Below, piece by piece: positions 1-8,179 of a DNA stretch of 64,000 bases. The stretch's first letter is position 1, and each line of letters begins with the position of its first letter. The notes under the pieces are model-generated. The model saw only the letters and a list, made by a program, of their open reading frames with translations. It did not search any database and was not told the origin of the DNA. Origin of the DNA: Nitrospira sp. (GTDB lineage Bacteria; Nitrospirota; Nitrospiria; Nitrospirales; Nitrospiraceae); contig JAEURX010000052.1 in NCBI GenBank assembly GCA_016788885.1, positions 62,001 through 126,000 on the forward strand, in the 5' to 3' direction. The position numbers were made by a program, and so were the translations under genes.

Positions 1-41
1 ACAACGTCAAAACCGACGAAACCGTCATCCAGCTGGATTAA
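1..41 (+). CDS. C-terminal tail of an upstream gene (partial)
   Basis: An open frame enters from the left edge and ends at a TAA (39-41), encoding a tail that reads NVKTDETVIQLD. The next gene starts 3 bp later, which is the spacing of an operon. The piece is too short to identify. A chance open frame of 12 codons cannot be excluded, so this is a tentative call based on spacing. Confidence 0.45.
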   Translation, partial: NVKTDETVIQLD

Positions 42-44
42 CGG

Positions 45-1007
45 ATGATGCGCGCGGCGTTCCTCCTCCGCTTCGTGAGGATCTCGCCGCAATCTGCCAC
101 CGCCTGGCTCCTCGCGAGTGTCCTGATGCATGGTTGCGCGGCAGCACCGGACATCCCTCCCTGGTTCGACGCGATCCAGCGAATTCCCGTCCATACCGCC
201 TCTGTCAACGGCCATCGCATCGCCTATCTCGACGAGGGCCAAGGTCCGCCGCTGATCCTCATCCATGGCTACGGCGGCTCCATGTGGCAATGGGAATATC
301 AACGCCCTCTTACAGGAACCTTTCGCGTCATTACGCCGGATCTCATCGGCTCCGGACTGTCCGATAAACCCGACATCGACTACCGTCCCGAAGATCTGAT
401 TGACACCATCCATGGCCTGATGGAGAGCTTGGGCTTGCCCTCTGCAACCCTCGTCGGCAGTTCCATGGGAGCCGGCGTGGCCCTTGGTCTGGCATTGACT
501 CACCCCGAGCGAGTCGACCGGCTGGTGCTGATCGACGGATTTCCGGACCACGTGCGCGAACGCCTCGTCAGCCCACTGATGCGCCGCGCCGTCGACACCC
601 ATGCCCCGGCCTGGCTGGCCCGCTTCGGCGCGTTGCTGTTCGGCAACCGCGCCATGGAAGCCGTGCTGAAAGAAATCGTCTATGACCACACCCTCGTGAC
701 ACCGTTGGTGATCGACCGGTCCAACCGGAACCGGCAGAGAGCCGACATGATCACGCCGCTCCTCGCGCTCCGCGATAGCCTGCCGCTCTGGGAACAACAG
801 TTCGCTCCGCGACTCAGGGACGTCCGGCACTCCACACTCATTCTTTGGGGCGAACAAGACCGCCTCTTTCCCCCGCAAGTGGGCCGGGATCTGCAGGCGT
901 TGATCACAGGCTCCCGCTTCATCCTGATCCCGAACGCCGGTCACATCCCGCAGTGGGAGCAACCGCACGTCGTAAACCGGCATATCACAGAATTCCTCCA
1001 ACCTTGA
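45..1007 (+). CDS. alpha/beta-fold hydrolase, predicted lipoprotein
   Basis: 320-residue alpha/beta hydrolase. The N-terminus is a basic, hydrophobic signal ending in a lipobox-like LMHGC near residue 31, so the enzyme is probably lipid-anchored outside the cytoplasm. The fold markers are all visible: oxyanion region HGYGGS, nucleophile elbow GSSMGAG, acid in LWGEQDRLFP and the catalytic histidine in NAGHIPQWEQP. Two ATGs are adjacent (45 and 48); either works. Substrate is unknown; such enzymes include esterases, epoxide hydrolases and haloalkane dehalogenases. It may be cotranscribed with the partial gene at the left edge. Confidence 0.85.
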   Translation: MMRAAFLLRFVRISPQSATAWLLASVLMHGCAAAPDIPPWFDAIQRIPVHTASVNGHRIAYLDEGQGPPLILIHGYGGSMWQWEYQRPLTGTFRVITPDLIGSGLSDKPDIDYRPEDLIDTIHGLMESLGLPSATLVGSSMGAGVALGLALTHPERVDRLVLIDGFPDHVRERLVSPLMRRAVDTHAPAWLARFGALLFGNRAMEAVLKEIVYDHTLVTPLVIDRSNRNRQRADMITPLLALRDSLPLWEQQFAPRLRDVRHSTLILWGEQDRLFPPQVGRDLQALITGSRFILIPNAGHIPQWEQPHVVNRHITEFLQP

Positions 1008-1080
1008 CAGAGTCCGCAGCCGGCCATAGAGTGGCTGACTGAACGATTGAGGTTCCGCCCCTTGTCCATGGAGATTTTCT

Positions 1081-1767
1081 ATGTCGGCCCATAGCCCTTC
1101 AGTTACGCACGGTCTACGTCCCACCCCAATACTGCTCACACTGCTCTACTTGGGACTCAGCGCCTGTGGCACCTTGCCGGGTCACGGCAAGAGTGCGTTT
1201 TCCTACAAGGACATGCCGGTGGCCGACGGCAGCGCCGTGGCCGGTGAAAGCAATAACATTCTCTTCCAGGGCAAACCCCTGATGCTCGCGGGAATGGGAG
1301 TGAAGGTGGGCGACAAGCTGCGCGACGTGAAACTTGCCCAACCGGACCTGTCGATGATCCCCATCAACGAGACGAAGGGCAAAGGGAAGGTCCGGATCAT
1401 CAGCATCGTCCCGTCGCTCGACACGAAGGTCTGTGAGCAACAAACCCACTATCTCAGCGAGAAAAATATGGGACTCGACCGCATGGTGGAGCTCATCACG
1501 ATCAGCGTCGACACGCCCTTCGCGCAAAAGCGCTTTGCGGAGGAAGCCAAGATCTCGAACGTGACCTTCCTGTCAGACTATCGTGCAGCGGATTTCGGCA
1601 AGGCGCACGGGCTACTGCTCAAGGACCTCCATCTGCTGAGCCGGGCCGTGTTGGTGGTGGACAAGGACAACAAGGTTCGCTATCTCCAGATCACCCCCGA
1701 GCTGGCACAACTGCCGGACCTCGAAGAAGCCTTTCGATTCGCGCGGAAGCTGGTCACGGCCAGCTGA
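1081..1767 (+). CDS. Tpx-like peroxiredoxin, predicted lipoprotein, lacking the resolving Cys
   Basis: 228 residues. After a signal with lipobox LSACG (about residue 29) comes a thioredoxin-fold peroxiredoxin of the thiol peroxidase (Tpx) type. The peroxidatic motif reads VPSLDTKVCEQQ, matching the family PSxDTxVC. Classical two-Cys Tpx has a second, resolving Cys in the helix after DxPFAQxRF; here that segment is DTPFAQKRFAEEAK with no Cys. The protein would therefore work as a one-Cys peroxidase needing an external thiol, or is redox-reassigned. GGAG about 10 nt before the ATG supports this start. Family known; envelope location is inferred from the lipobox. Confidence 0.85.
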   Translation: MSAHSPSVTHGLRPTPILLTLLYLGLSACGTLPGHGKSAFSYKDMPVADGSAVAGESNNILFQGKPLMLAGMGVKVGDKLRDVKLAQPDLSMIPINETKGKGKVRIISIVPSLDTKVCEQQTHYLSEKNMGLDRMVELITISVDTPFAQKRFAEEAKISNVTFLSDYRAADFGKAHGLLLKDLHLLSRAVLVVDKDNKVRYLQITPELAQLPDLEEAFRFARKLVTAS

Positions 1768-1930
1768 GGTCACCGGTGGTTGACACCCCTCATTCTCATC
1801 GTGGCATAGAGCAGTTGGGTGGGCGAACCTGGGTCCGCGTGACGGCGCGAGCGGCGTATCGTACCACCATTCAGAATGTGTGAGAGCGGCCGCCCAGGGC
1901 GGGAAGCCGTCCAGGGCAGTAGGAGCGCAC

Positions 1931-3334
1931 ATGGCGCATTATGATCTCCTGGTGATCGGCACCGGCCCGGCAGGGCAAAAAGCCGCCATTCAGGCGGCTA
2001 AACTGGGGAAGAAGGTCGGCATCGTCGAGCGTAAACGGGTCGTCGGCGGTGTCTGCACCAACACCGGCACGATCCCCAGCAAATCCCTGCGCGAAGCCGC
2101 CCTGTACCTCTCCGGATTTCACCAGCGAAGCCTGTACGGCGCCAGCTATCGCGTCAAGCAGGACATCACCATGACGGACCTGACCTTCCGGGCCAACCAC
2201 GTCATCACGCGTGAAATCGAAATCATTCAAAACCAGATGACGCGGAACAATGTCGACCTGTGCTTCGGGACGGCCTCGTTCCTCGATCCACACCGTCTGC
2301 TCATTGAGCGTCCGGACGACCGCGTGGAACATACGGCCGACTTTTTTGTCATTGCCTGCGGAACGGTCCCGGCCCGCCCCACCCACATTCCGTTCGACGA
2401 CCAGACCATCATCGACACCGATGGACTCCTCGCATTAACAGACCTTCCGAAGTCCATCACCATCATCGGCGGCGGCGTCATCGGTGCGGAATACGCCTCA
2501 ATTCTTGCGACCATGGGCATTCACGTCACCCTGATCGAGCGCCGCCCGCGGCTGTTGGAGTTTGTCGACCAGGAAACCATCGAGGCGCTGCAGTATCACA
2601 TGCGCAGCATCGGGGTGGTGCTCCGATTCAACGAAGAGGTCGTCTCCGTCGAGCGAACGGCCGGACAACAGGTCATCGTCCGCCTGAAAAGCGGCAAAGA
2701 GATCGCCGCCTCCACCGTCCTCTATTCTGTCGGCCGTACCGGAGCCAGTGCCACGCTCAATCTGCACACCATCGGCCTTTCCGCCGATGAGCGCGGACGC
2801 CTGACCGTCAACGAGCACTATCAAACCGCCGCCCCACACATCTATGCCGCCGGGGACATCATCGGGTTTCCCGCGCTGGCGTCGACGTCCATGCAGCAGG
2901 GCCGCCATGCCGCCTGTCATGCCTTCGGCATTCCCTGTCAGACCCAATCCGACCTGATGCCCTACGGCATCTACTCCATTCCGGAGATCTCCATGATCGG
3001 CCGCAACGAGGACGACCTGACCAAGAACGGAGTCCCGTACGCCGTCGGCATGGCCCGATACCGGGAAATTGCACGCGGGCAGATTATCGGCGACGAGATC
3101 GGCATGTTGAAACTGCTGTTCCACAACAAGACCCGACAACTCCTCGGCGTCCATGCGATCGGTGACGGCGCGACGGAGCTCATCCATATCGGACAGACGG
3201 TCATGGCCTACCAGGGCCAGATCGACTACTTCGTGGATGCGGTGTTCAACTATCCGACCCTCGCAGAATGTTATCGGGTCGCCGCCCTGGATGGGATTAA
3301 TCAGCTCCCCAGACCCTGGACCCCGCGGGCATGA
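1931..3334 (+). CDS. sthA: Soluble (Si-specific) NAD(P)+ transhydrogenase SthA
   Basis: 467-residue flavoprotein that interconverts NADPH and NAD+ in the cytoplasm. It begins with an FAD Rossmann motif GTGPAG, has a second dinucleotide motif GGGVIGAEYAS near residue 185, and an FAD motif YAAGDIIG. The redox-disulfide site of lipoamide dehydrogenases is degenerate (VCTNTGTIPSK: only one Cys), and the C-terminal NYPTLAECYRVAALDG closely follows SthA rather than disulfide reductases. The start at 1931 is chosen because AGGAG lies 5 nt upstream and the FAD fold begins at once; a longer frame begins at 1880. Confidence 0.93.
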   Translation: MAHYDLLVIGTGPAGQKAAIQAAKLGKKVGIVERKRVVGGVCTNTGTIPSKSLREAALYLSGFHQRSLYGASYRVKQDITMTDLTFRANHVITREIEIIQNQMTRNNVDLCFGTASFLDPHRLLIERPDDRVEHTADFFVIACGTVPARPTHIPFDDQTIIDTDGLLALTDLPKSITIIGGGVIGAEYASILATMGIHVTLIERRPRLLEFVDQETIEALQYHMRSIGVVLRFNEEVVSVERTAGQQVIVRLKSGKEIAASTVLYSVGRTGASATLNLHTIGLSADERGRLTVNEHYQTAAPHIYAAGDIIGFPALASTSMQQGRHAACHAFGIPCQTQSDLMPYGIYSIPEISMIGRNEDDLTKNGVPYAVGMARYREIARGQIIGDEIGMLKLLFHNKTRQLLGVHAIGDGATELIHIGQTVMAYQGQIDYFVDAVFNYPTLAECYRVAALDGINQLPRPWTPRA

Positions 3335-3423
3335 GAGTTAGGATGCAGTGGTGATCGCTCGCGACGTTCCCGTTGTACTGAGTACGTAGCTGGATCCGCA
3401 GAGGCTGAGGAAGGAGGAACCGG

Positions 3424-4092
3424 ATGTCGTTTTCAAACCATCTTCGAAAATTGGCCCAACCCGTCTGGGACGCACAACTGACCCACCCGTTTGTGCTGGC
3501 ACTGGGGAAGGGTACGTTGTCGGAGCGGAAGTTCCGTTACTACATTCTTCAGGACGCCCGCTTCCTCGCGGACCTGGCGCGGGTGTTTGCCGCAGGCTCC
3601 GTGCGAGCGCCGGACGCCGAATCTGCGCTCCGTTTCGCAAAACTGGCCGAAGACACCATCATCGTCGAGCGCAGCCTCCACGAGAACTACGGGAAGCGCT
3701 GGAATCTCTCGCCGCAGGACATGCTGAACGAGCCGATGTCCCCGACCAACTACGCGTACACCAGGCACATGCTGACCGTCGCCCAAAGCGGCACGGCCAC
3801 GGAAATCGGCGTCGTCGCGCTTCCCTGCGCATGGATCTACTGCGTCGTCGGCAAACATCTGCTGAAGAATGGCGCTCCACCCGCCAAGCACCCGTACCGA
3901 GACTGGTTGATGCTGTATGCCTCGCCGGAGTTCGAGGCGGTTCAAGAATGGATGCGCGCCAGAATCGACACCTGGGCGCGAACGGCCGGCCACGAAGAAA
4001 AGAAGCGGATGGAACACTCGTTTCTCATCAGCTCGAAGTATGAATGGATGTTTTGGGAGATGGCCTGGAACGAGGAGAAGTGGCCGGTGTGA
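3424..4092 (+). CDS. tenA: TenA family thiaminase II / aminopyrimidine aminohydrolase
   Basis: 222 residues, the usual TenA length, all-helical. The catalytic Cys sits in the family motif LPCAWIY (about residue 137), with acidic and aromatic pocket residues in YYILQDARFL and the C-terminal SSKYEWMFWEMAW. TenA proteins hydrolyse damaged thiamine or its aminopyrimidine fragment so that HMP can be recycled; ThiD, which phosphorylates HMP, is encoded 3.3 kb downstream on the same strand. A strong AAGGAGGAA precedes the ATG. Substrate preference (thiamine or aminomethylpyrimidine) cannot be read from sequence. Confidence 0.9.
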   Translation: MSFSNHLRKLAQPVWDAQLTHPFVLALGKGTLSERKFRYYILQDARFLADLARVFAAGSVRAPDAESALRFAKLAEDTIIVERSLHENYGKRWNLSPQDMLNEPMSPTNYAYTRHMLTVAQSGTATEIGVVALPCAWIYCVVGKHLLKNGAPPAKHPYRDWLMLYASPEFEAVQEWMRARIDTWARTAGHEEKKRMEHSFLISSKYEWMFWEMAWNEEKWPV

Positions 4093-4095
4093 GGG

Positions 4096-4296
4096 GACGA
4101 GGGAGTGAGGCAACCTCTTCGCGTGGAATCACAACCCCGGCGGGCTCTGCCAGAGACTCCCTTGGCGTCTGAACTTGCTGCGTTCCGCAGCTTCGAACAG
4201 CAGAGGCCACCTGCAAAGCAGGACGGTACGTCTCTCGCAGCGCAACAATCTCACCGGGGTCGTGAACACGCTCAGACCCTGCCTCACTCCCTCGTC
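4096..4296. ncRNA. 201-bp rod-like palindromic element, candidate structured RNA
   Basis: The ends are a perfect 17-bp inverted repeat (4096-4112 with 4280-4296). Inside, further segments pair in register: GCGTG 4121-4125 with CACGC 4267-4271, TCAC 4129-4132 with GTGA 4262-4265, ACCCCGG 4134-4140 with CCGGGGT 4254-4260. The middle has local hairpins, including CCTGCAAAGCAGG at 4210-4222 and a GCTGCG/CGCAGC stem. The whole would fold into one long interrupted rod, a size and shape reminiscent of 6S RNA, but no family is established and the strand is unknown. A non-autonomous mobile element with 17-bp termini is the alternative; no target duplication is seen. Confidence 0.5.
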
Positions 4297-4397
4297 AATC
4301 ACATATCCAGGTCGAAAGCAGGAGTGCTGAAACAGAAGAGTAGCTGCACACACACCCTCAAGCGTGACCGTGTGGGACGGACCGCTCAGCGACGGGA

Positions 4398-4553
4398 CTA
4401 ACTTGCCTTACGGTATCCCGGCTCCTCCGTAAGAGGCTCCCACTTCGGCTCATACTGCTCGACCTCCATCCCATCCTCGTCGTCCACCAGCGTGGCCCAG
4501 ACTGCAATCACCAGGATCAACAACGTCAATGCGCCGAGAAAATAGACTGGCAT
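4398..4553 (-). CDS. 51-aa single-helix membrane protein
   Basis: A short gene with a strong GGGAGG 6-7 nt before ATG (4553). The product starts MPVYFLGALTLLILVIAVWA, a clear transmembrane helix, then continues as an acidic tail with DDEDG, EQYEPKWEPL and EEPGY, ending TAG. Hydrophobic head plus conserved-looking acidic/aromatic tail suggest a small accessory subunit of a membrane complex, but I cannot name a family. It lies alone on the minus strand between tenA and the HEAT-repeat gene. Confidence rests on the ribosome-binding site and the coherent topology. Confidence 0.7.
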   Translation of the reverse strand: MPVYFLGALTLLILVIAVWATLVDDEDGMEVEQYEPKWEPLTEEPGYRKAS

Positions 4554-4745
4554 ATTGACCTCCCGGGTTCATGTGTTCCCTACTCACATGCTAGTCGTTC
4601 CCCCGCACGTTCACTACGAGGGAAATACCCGGTTTTTGTCGGCAACATCCCCAGGATGAGCCAAGGTCCCCTCCCTTTCAGATTTCCTTCCAGGTTATGT
4701 TAGGCTGAGTCCATCACAAGACAGAGCGCCGGCCTCGACTTCCGT

Positions 4746-5792
4746 ATGTCCGTCACCACCTCATCACCGACCATCCTCACCACACGCGAGATCACGCTCC
4801 ACCTGCTTGGACTCGTTCTCGTTCTCAGCCTGCTTGGACTCTGGTATTGGCTCTCGACCGGAGCGCGGGTCGTGCCGACGCTCATTGAGATGTTGAAGGA
4901 CGATGATCCCTCAACCCGCATCGTCGCCGCAGAGCAGTTGGGACAGATCGGCCCAGCAGCCAGGGCGGCCATTCCACAATTGCTCAGCCAGGCGACCCAA
5001 GACGGCAGCCAGCATGCGAATACCACCGCCGCCACGGCCTTGAAGTGGATTGATCTCTCGGCCTCTCGCCGCGTCATGACCCACTTCATCCCGCGGCTGC
5101 AGGATACGGATGTGCAACAGCGCCGTACGGCCTGCGCCATCCTGGGCAGCCTGGGACCGGTCGCCAAACCGTCGGTGCCGGCCTTGGTTGCCGCGACGCA
5201 TGATGCCGACGCCCTCGTGCGCCGCAACGCACTCACCGCGCTGGCCACTATCGGCATCCCCTCCGGCGCGGTCGGCACGGCGCTCCTTGCAGGTCTGCGT
5301 GATTCCTCATCACTCGTGCGCCAGACGGCCGTCGCACAGTTTGCGTTTACGGTTCCGGTGTCCGAGGAAGCGGCGGCGGCGTTGACACCGATGGTGAACG
5401 ATCAAGACAAAAGCATCGCGACACTTGCACGGACGGCACTGGAGAAGCCACGAACCGGCGACGCGGCGCATATCGAATCTCTCGGCATGATGCTGGGACA
5501 CAGCACGGCTCGTGACTATGCGCTGCACCAACTGGCTCAGGTAGGCCCGGCGGCAACCGAGGCCCTGACGCCGGTGCTGCCATTGCTCGATGATAACCAT
5601 CCCTTCATTCGGTATCTGGCCGTGGAAACCCTGTCCGGGATGGGCCAGGGAGCGAAACAGGCGCTCCTCCCGCTCAAGCAACGACGGGATTCCGACCCGA
5701 TCGTCCAGGCCGCCATCACCGACGCAGTGGCCGCAATCGAGTCCGGACAGACACCGACTCCCGGCGTTGCCCCAGGAGGTAGGCACGAATGA
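4746..5792 (+). CDS. Membrane-anchored HEAT-repeat protein
   Basis: 348 residues. One transmembrane helix (about residues 20-38, LLGLVLVLSLLGLWYWL) is followed by HEAT-like repeats recognisable by recurring DDDPSTRIVAAEQLGQIG, DTDVQQRRTACAILGSLG, DADALVRRNALTALATIG and DNHPFIRYLAVETLSGMG blocks. Such solenoids act as protein-protein scaffolds; the domain should face the periplasm or cytoplasm depending on anchor orientation. It overlaps the next gene by 4 bp (ATGA), so the two are translationally coupled. Specific partner unknown. Confidence 0.82.
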   Translation: MSVTTSSPTILTTREITLHLLGLVLVLSLLGLWYWLSTGARVVPTLIEMLKDDDPSTRIVAAEQLGQIGPAARAAIPQLLSQATQDGSQHANTTAATALKWIDLSASRRVMTHFIPRLQDTDVQQRRTACAILGSLGPVAKPSVPALVAATHDADALVRRNALTALATIGIPSGAVGTALLAGLRDSSSLVRQTAVAQFAFTVPVSEEAAAALTPMVNDQDKSIATLARTALEKPRTGDAAHIESLGMMLGHSTARDYALHQLAQVGPAATEALTPVLPLLDDNHPFIRYLAVETLSGMGQGAKQALLPLKQRRDSDPIVQAAITDAVAAIESGQTPTPGVAPGGRHE

Positions 5793-6289
5793 CCCCCATC
5801 GCGCGGGAGAAAACGTCTCGCCTCCGAGTCCTGACCAGATTAGGATTCTGGTTCACTCTTCTGATTGGCTTTCTGCTCCCCTGGGCCATCATGCTGGGAG
5901 TGGACACCTGGGTGCACGACGTGCCACTTGCCCGGGCCTGGCGCTCGTTTACCCTGCATCTGTTCGCCCCCGGCTACAATCTCTTCCTCGTGAGCGTGCT
6001 GACGGCCATCCCCTTCGTAGTCCTCGCCCTGGTGATGCTCCTTCACATGGGGACCATCCCTAGCCAGCAGGCGTTGATCGCCCACCGCCGCGCGCTAGGG
6101 CTTCTCTCGGCGGAATTCGTCATGCTGACCATCGCGGGGTGGACGCACGTCAGCGTGCTCGTCCACCCGGATGCGCAGGGGGCTCTCGCCTACTTTTATC
6201 TTCCGGTCCTGTTATTGATCAGTTTGCCACTCGGCTATGGAGTGGGGCGTGCCTTGGCGAAGGCGCTATTGCCGCGATTGACGCCGTAA
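5789..6289 (+). CDS. Four-helix integral membrane protein, function unknown
   Basis: 166 residues with about four hydrophobic stretches (FWFTLLIGFLLPWAIMLGV, LFLVSVLTAIPFVVLALVMLL, LLSAEFVMLTIAGWT and FYLPVLLLISLPLGYGVG). No catalytic motif is apparent and I do not recognise a family. The start overlaps the stop of the HEAT-repeat gene (ATGA), so the pair probably forms one membrane unit in which the HEAT protein scaffolds or loads this subunit. That joint role is inference from coupling only. Confidence 0.7.
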   Translation: MTPIAREKTSRLRVLTRLGFWFTLLIGFLLPWAIMLGVDTWVHDVPLARAWRSFTLHLFAPGYNLFLVSVLTAIPFVVLALVMLLHMGTIPSQQALIAHRRALGLLSAEFVMLTIAGWTHVSVLVHPDAQGALAYFYLPVLLLISLPLGYGVGRALAKALLPRLTP

Positions 6290-6300
6290 ACGGCACAGGC

Positions 6301-6328
6301 TGGACAGCATCGACGACGTGAGTATAAT
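6301..6328 (+). promoter_or_regulatory. Sigma-70 promoter for the FlgO-like gene
   Basis: TGGACA (6301-6306), 16-bp spacer, consensus TATAAT (6323-6328). Transcription would start near 6335, downstream of a possible GTG at 6329 and upstream of the ATG at 6365, which supports the later start. Confidence 0.65.
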
Positions 6329-6364
6329 GTGGGCCATGCGTCACGTGATCGGACACGGGTGCCG

Positions 6365-7342
6365 ATGATTCGTCTGTTGCCCTGCCTCATTGTGCTTCTC
6401 TTCTGGCACTCCACTTCCTTGGCTGCCTCGAAATATGAGGACAGCGTGAAGGAACTCGCCGAAGGTGTGGCCGCCGAGGCGATCAAGATGAAGAAGTCGC
6501 GGCTTGCACTGTTAGACTTCGTCGACAACAAAGGCGAGGTGACTCCCATCGGACAATTCCTGGCCGAAGAGCTGGCGACGCACCTGCTCGTCGCCGGAGA
6601 ACTCAAAGTGGTCGATCGCAAGTTGCTGATCGCCACCATGGAGAAGCACCAACTGACTCACCTCGACACGTCGCAGGCCAAGGCGGCCAAGAAAGTGGCG
6701 AAGGCCCTCCGCGCCGATCTGTATGTCACCGGCTCGTACCTCGAACTTCCTGAGGGGGTGCAGGTCACAGCGAAGCTGATTGGTCCGTACACGGTGTACC
6801 CCGTCGGCGCCTCACGGACGATCGTGCCGAAATCCGGCCCCCTGGCAGCACTCCTGAAACAAGCCGCTGCCCCTGCCCCGGCAACGACCGTAGCACCGGT
6901 GACGGAATCTGCCCCGGTATTGAGCGTCCATGAAAACGAGCTCTACAAAGTCACGATTCTCAACATTTCGCGACAAGACGATCTGATCGGCCTCGAGCTG
7001 CTCTTCACCAACCGCACGGCCCATCCGGTCAAGATCGGCTGCCAGCTGCTCGACACCTATCTGGTGGGTGAGCATGGAGAGCAGTGGAAACAGAACGTCG
7101 CGCAGAATCGCGAAGGCCTCTGCACCCGCGGAATGGAACTGAACCCGAAGCGGCAACAGCATGCGAGTTTATCCTTTCTGGCTAAAGACAAACCGCCGAC
7201 AGGTCCGATGACATTGCATTACCATGAAACGTCGCCCCGGGCGGATCGAATCATCACCCTGGACGGACTGACACTCGACGCCGCGCCGGCCGTTGAGCCA
7301 GACACCCCTGCCACGCAGGGATCAACACCCCCCACACCGTAG
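6365..7342 (+). CDS. Secreted FlgO-like domain protein
   Basis: 325 residues starting with a signal peptide (MIRLLPCLIVLLF...SLAAS). Residues about 40-150 resemble the FlgO / outer-membrane assembly fold: LALLDFVDNKG, FLAEELATHLLVAG, LKVVDRKLL and ADLYVTGSYLEL, a pattern shared with proteins that build envelope structures. After a Pro/Ala linker (AAAPAPATTVAPVTES) comes a second, probably Ig-like, C-terminal domain. The start at 6365 is preferred because the signal peptide begins there and a consensus promoter ends at 6328. It is followed by thiD after 35 bp. Role unknown. Confidence 0.75.
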   Translation: MIRLLPCLIVLLFWHSTSLAASKYEDSVKELAEGVAAEAIKMKKSRLALLDFVDNKGEVTPIGQFLAEELATHLLVAGELKVVDRKLLIATMEKHQLTHLDTSQAKAAKKVAKALRADLYVTGSYLELPEGVQVTAKLIGPYTVYPVGASRTIVPKSGPLAALLKQAAAPAPATTVAPVTESAPVLSVHENELYKVTILNISRQDDLIGLELLFTNRTAHPVKIGCQLLDTYLVGEHGEQWKQNVAQNREGLCTRGMELNPKRQQHASLSFLAKDKPPTGPMTLHYHETSPRADRIITLDGLTLDAAPAVEPDTPATQGSTPPTP

Positions 7343-7377
7343 GCCATGACCTCCGGTCACACGCACAGGAACCATCC

Positions 7378-8172
7378 ATGATCAAACAAGTCTTGTCGAT
7401 AGCGGGTTCGGATTCAGGCGGCGGCGCAGGCATTCAGGCAGATCTGAAAGCCATGTCGGCCAATGGCGTCTATGCCATGTCGGTCATCACAGCCATCACC
7501 GCCCAGAACACGGAAGAAGTCACCGATGTGTTCGAACTCCCCACGTCGATTATCGCCGCTCAGCTCGACGCCATCTTCGACGATTTCGACGTGGCGGCCG
7601 TCAAAACCGGCATGCTGTCCTCGGCAGAGATCATCAGAACGGTCGTGAAGCTCCTGAAACCCCAACAGATCCAACAGCTGGTCGTAGACCCTGTCATGAT
7701 CGCCAAAGGCGGGCAGGCGCTGCTGAAACCAGACGCCATCGATACCATCAAAAAGGAGCTCTTCCCGCTGGCCTTGCTCGTGACACCGAACGTGCATGAA
7801 GCGCAGCAGCTGTCCGGTATCGAGATTACCTCGCTGGCCGATGCTCGCCGTGCCGCGAAGGTCATTCATCAATTCGGTTGCGCCAATGTGCTCATCAAGG
7901 GGGGCCATCTGCCAAAAGATCGCGGGACTGATCTGCTCTATGACGGACGGTTCTTCAACATCTTCAAAGGGGAATTTATCGACACCCCGCATACGCACGG
8001 CACCGGCTGCACTTTTGCGTCCGCTATTGCCGCACACATCGCCCGGGGGAAAACTGTCCCCGACGCCATTCAAACCGCCAAAACCTATCTCACCGAAGCC
8101 ATCAGGCATAGCTTGGCGATCGGACATGGCAAAGGACCGACCAATCATTTCTATTTTTTGAACCAGGGATAA
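7378..8172 (+). CDS. thiD: ThiD, hydroxymethylpyrimidine / phosphomethylpyrimidine kinase
   Basis: 264 residues, normal ThiD length, ribokinase-like fold. It opens with the family signature VLSIAGSDSGGGAGIQADLK and carries the pyrimidine pocket region VKTGMLSS, PVMIAKGG and the anion-hole/catalytic motif HTHGTGCTFASAIAAH. It phosphorylates HMP and HMP-P for thiamine diphosphate synthesis in the cytoplasm. With TenA in the same window, HMP recovered by salvage has an obvious route into the pathway. No TPP riboswitch was seen ahead of it. The following membrane-protein gene begins 7 bp later. Confidence 0.93.
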   Translation: MIKQVLSIAGSDSGGGAGIQADLKAMSANGVYAMSVITAITAQNTEEVTDVFELPTSIIAAQLDAIFDDFDVAAVKTGMLSSAEIIRTVVKLLKPQQIQQLVVDPVMIAKGGQALLKPDAIDTIKKELFPLALLVTPNVHEAQQLSGIEITSLADARRAAKVIHQFGCANVLIKGGHLPKDRGTDLLYDGRFFNIFKGEFIDTPHTHGTGCTFASAIAAHIARGKTVPDAIQTAKTYLTEAIRHSLAIGHGKGPTNHFYFLNQG

Positions 8173-8179
8173 CAGGGCT

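Noticed and set aside
4105-4401. 98-residue plus-strand open frame after tenA
   Set aside because: It runs through the paired rod-like element and lacks a ribosome-binding site and any protein pattern.
7343-7377. TPP riboswitch before thiD
   Set aside because: The spacer is only 35 nt and has no thi-box bases.
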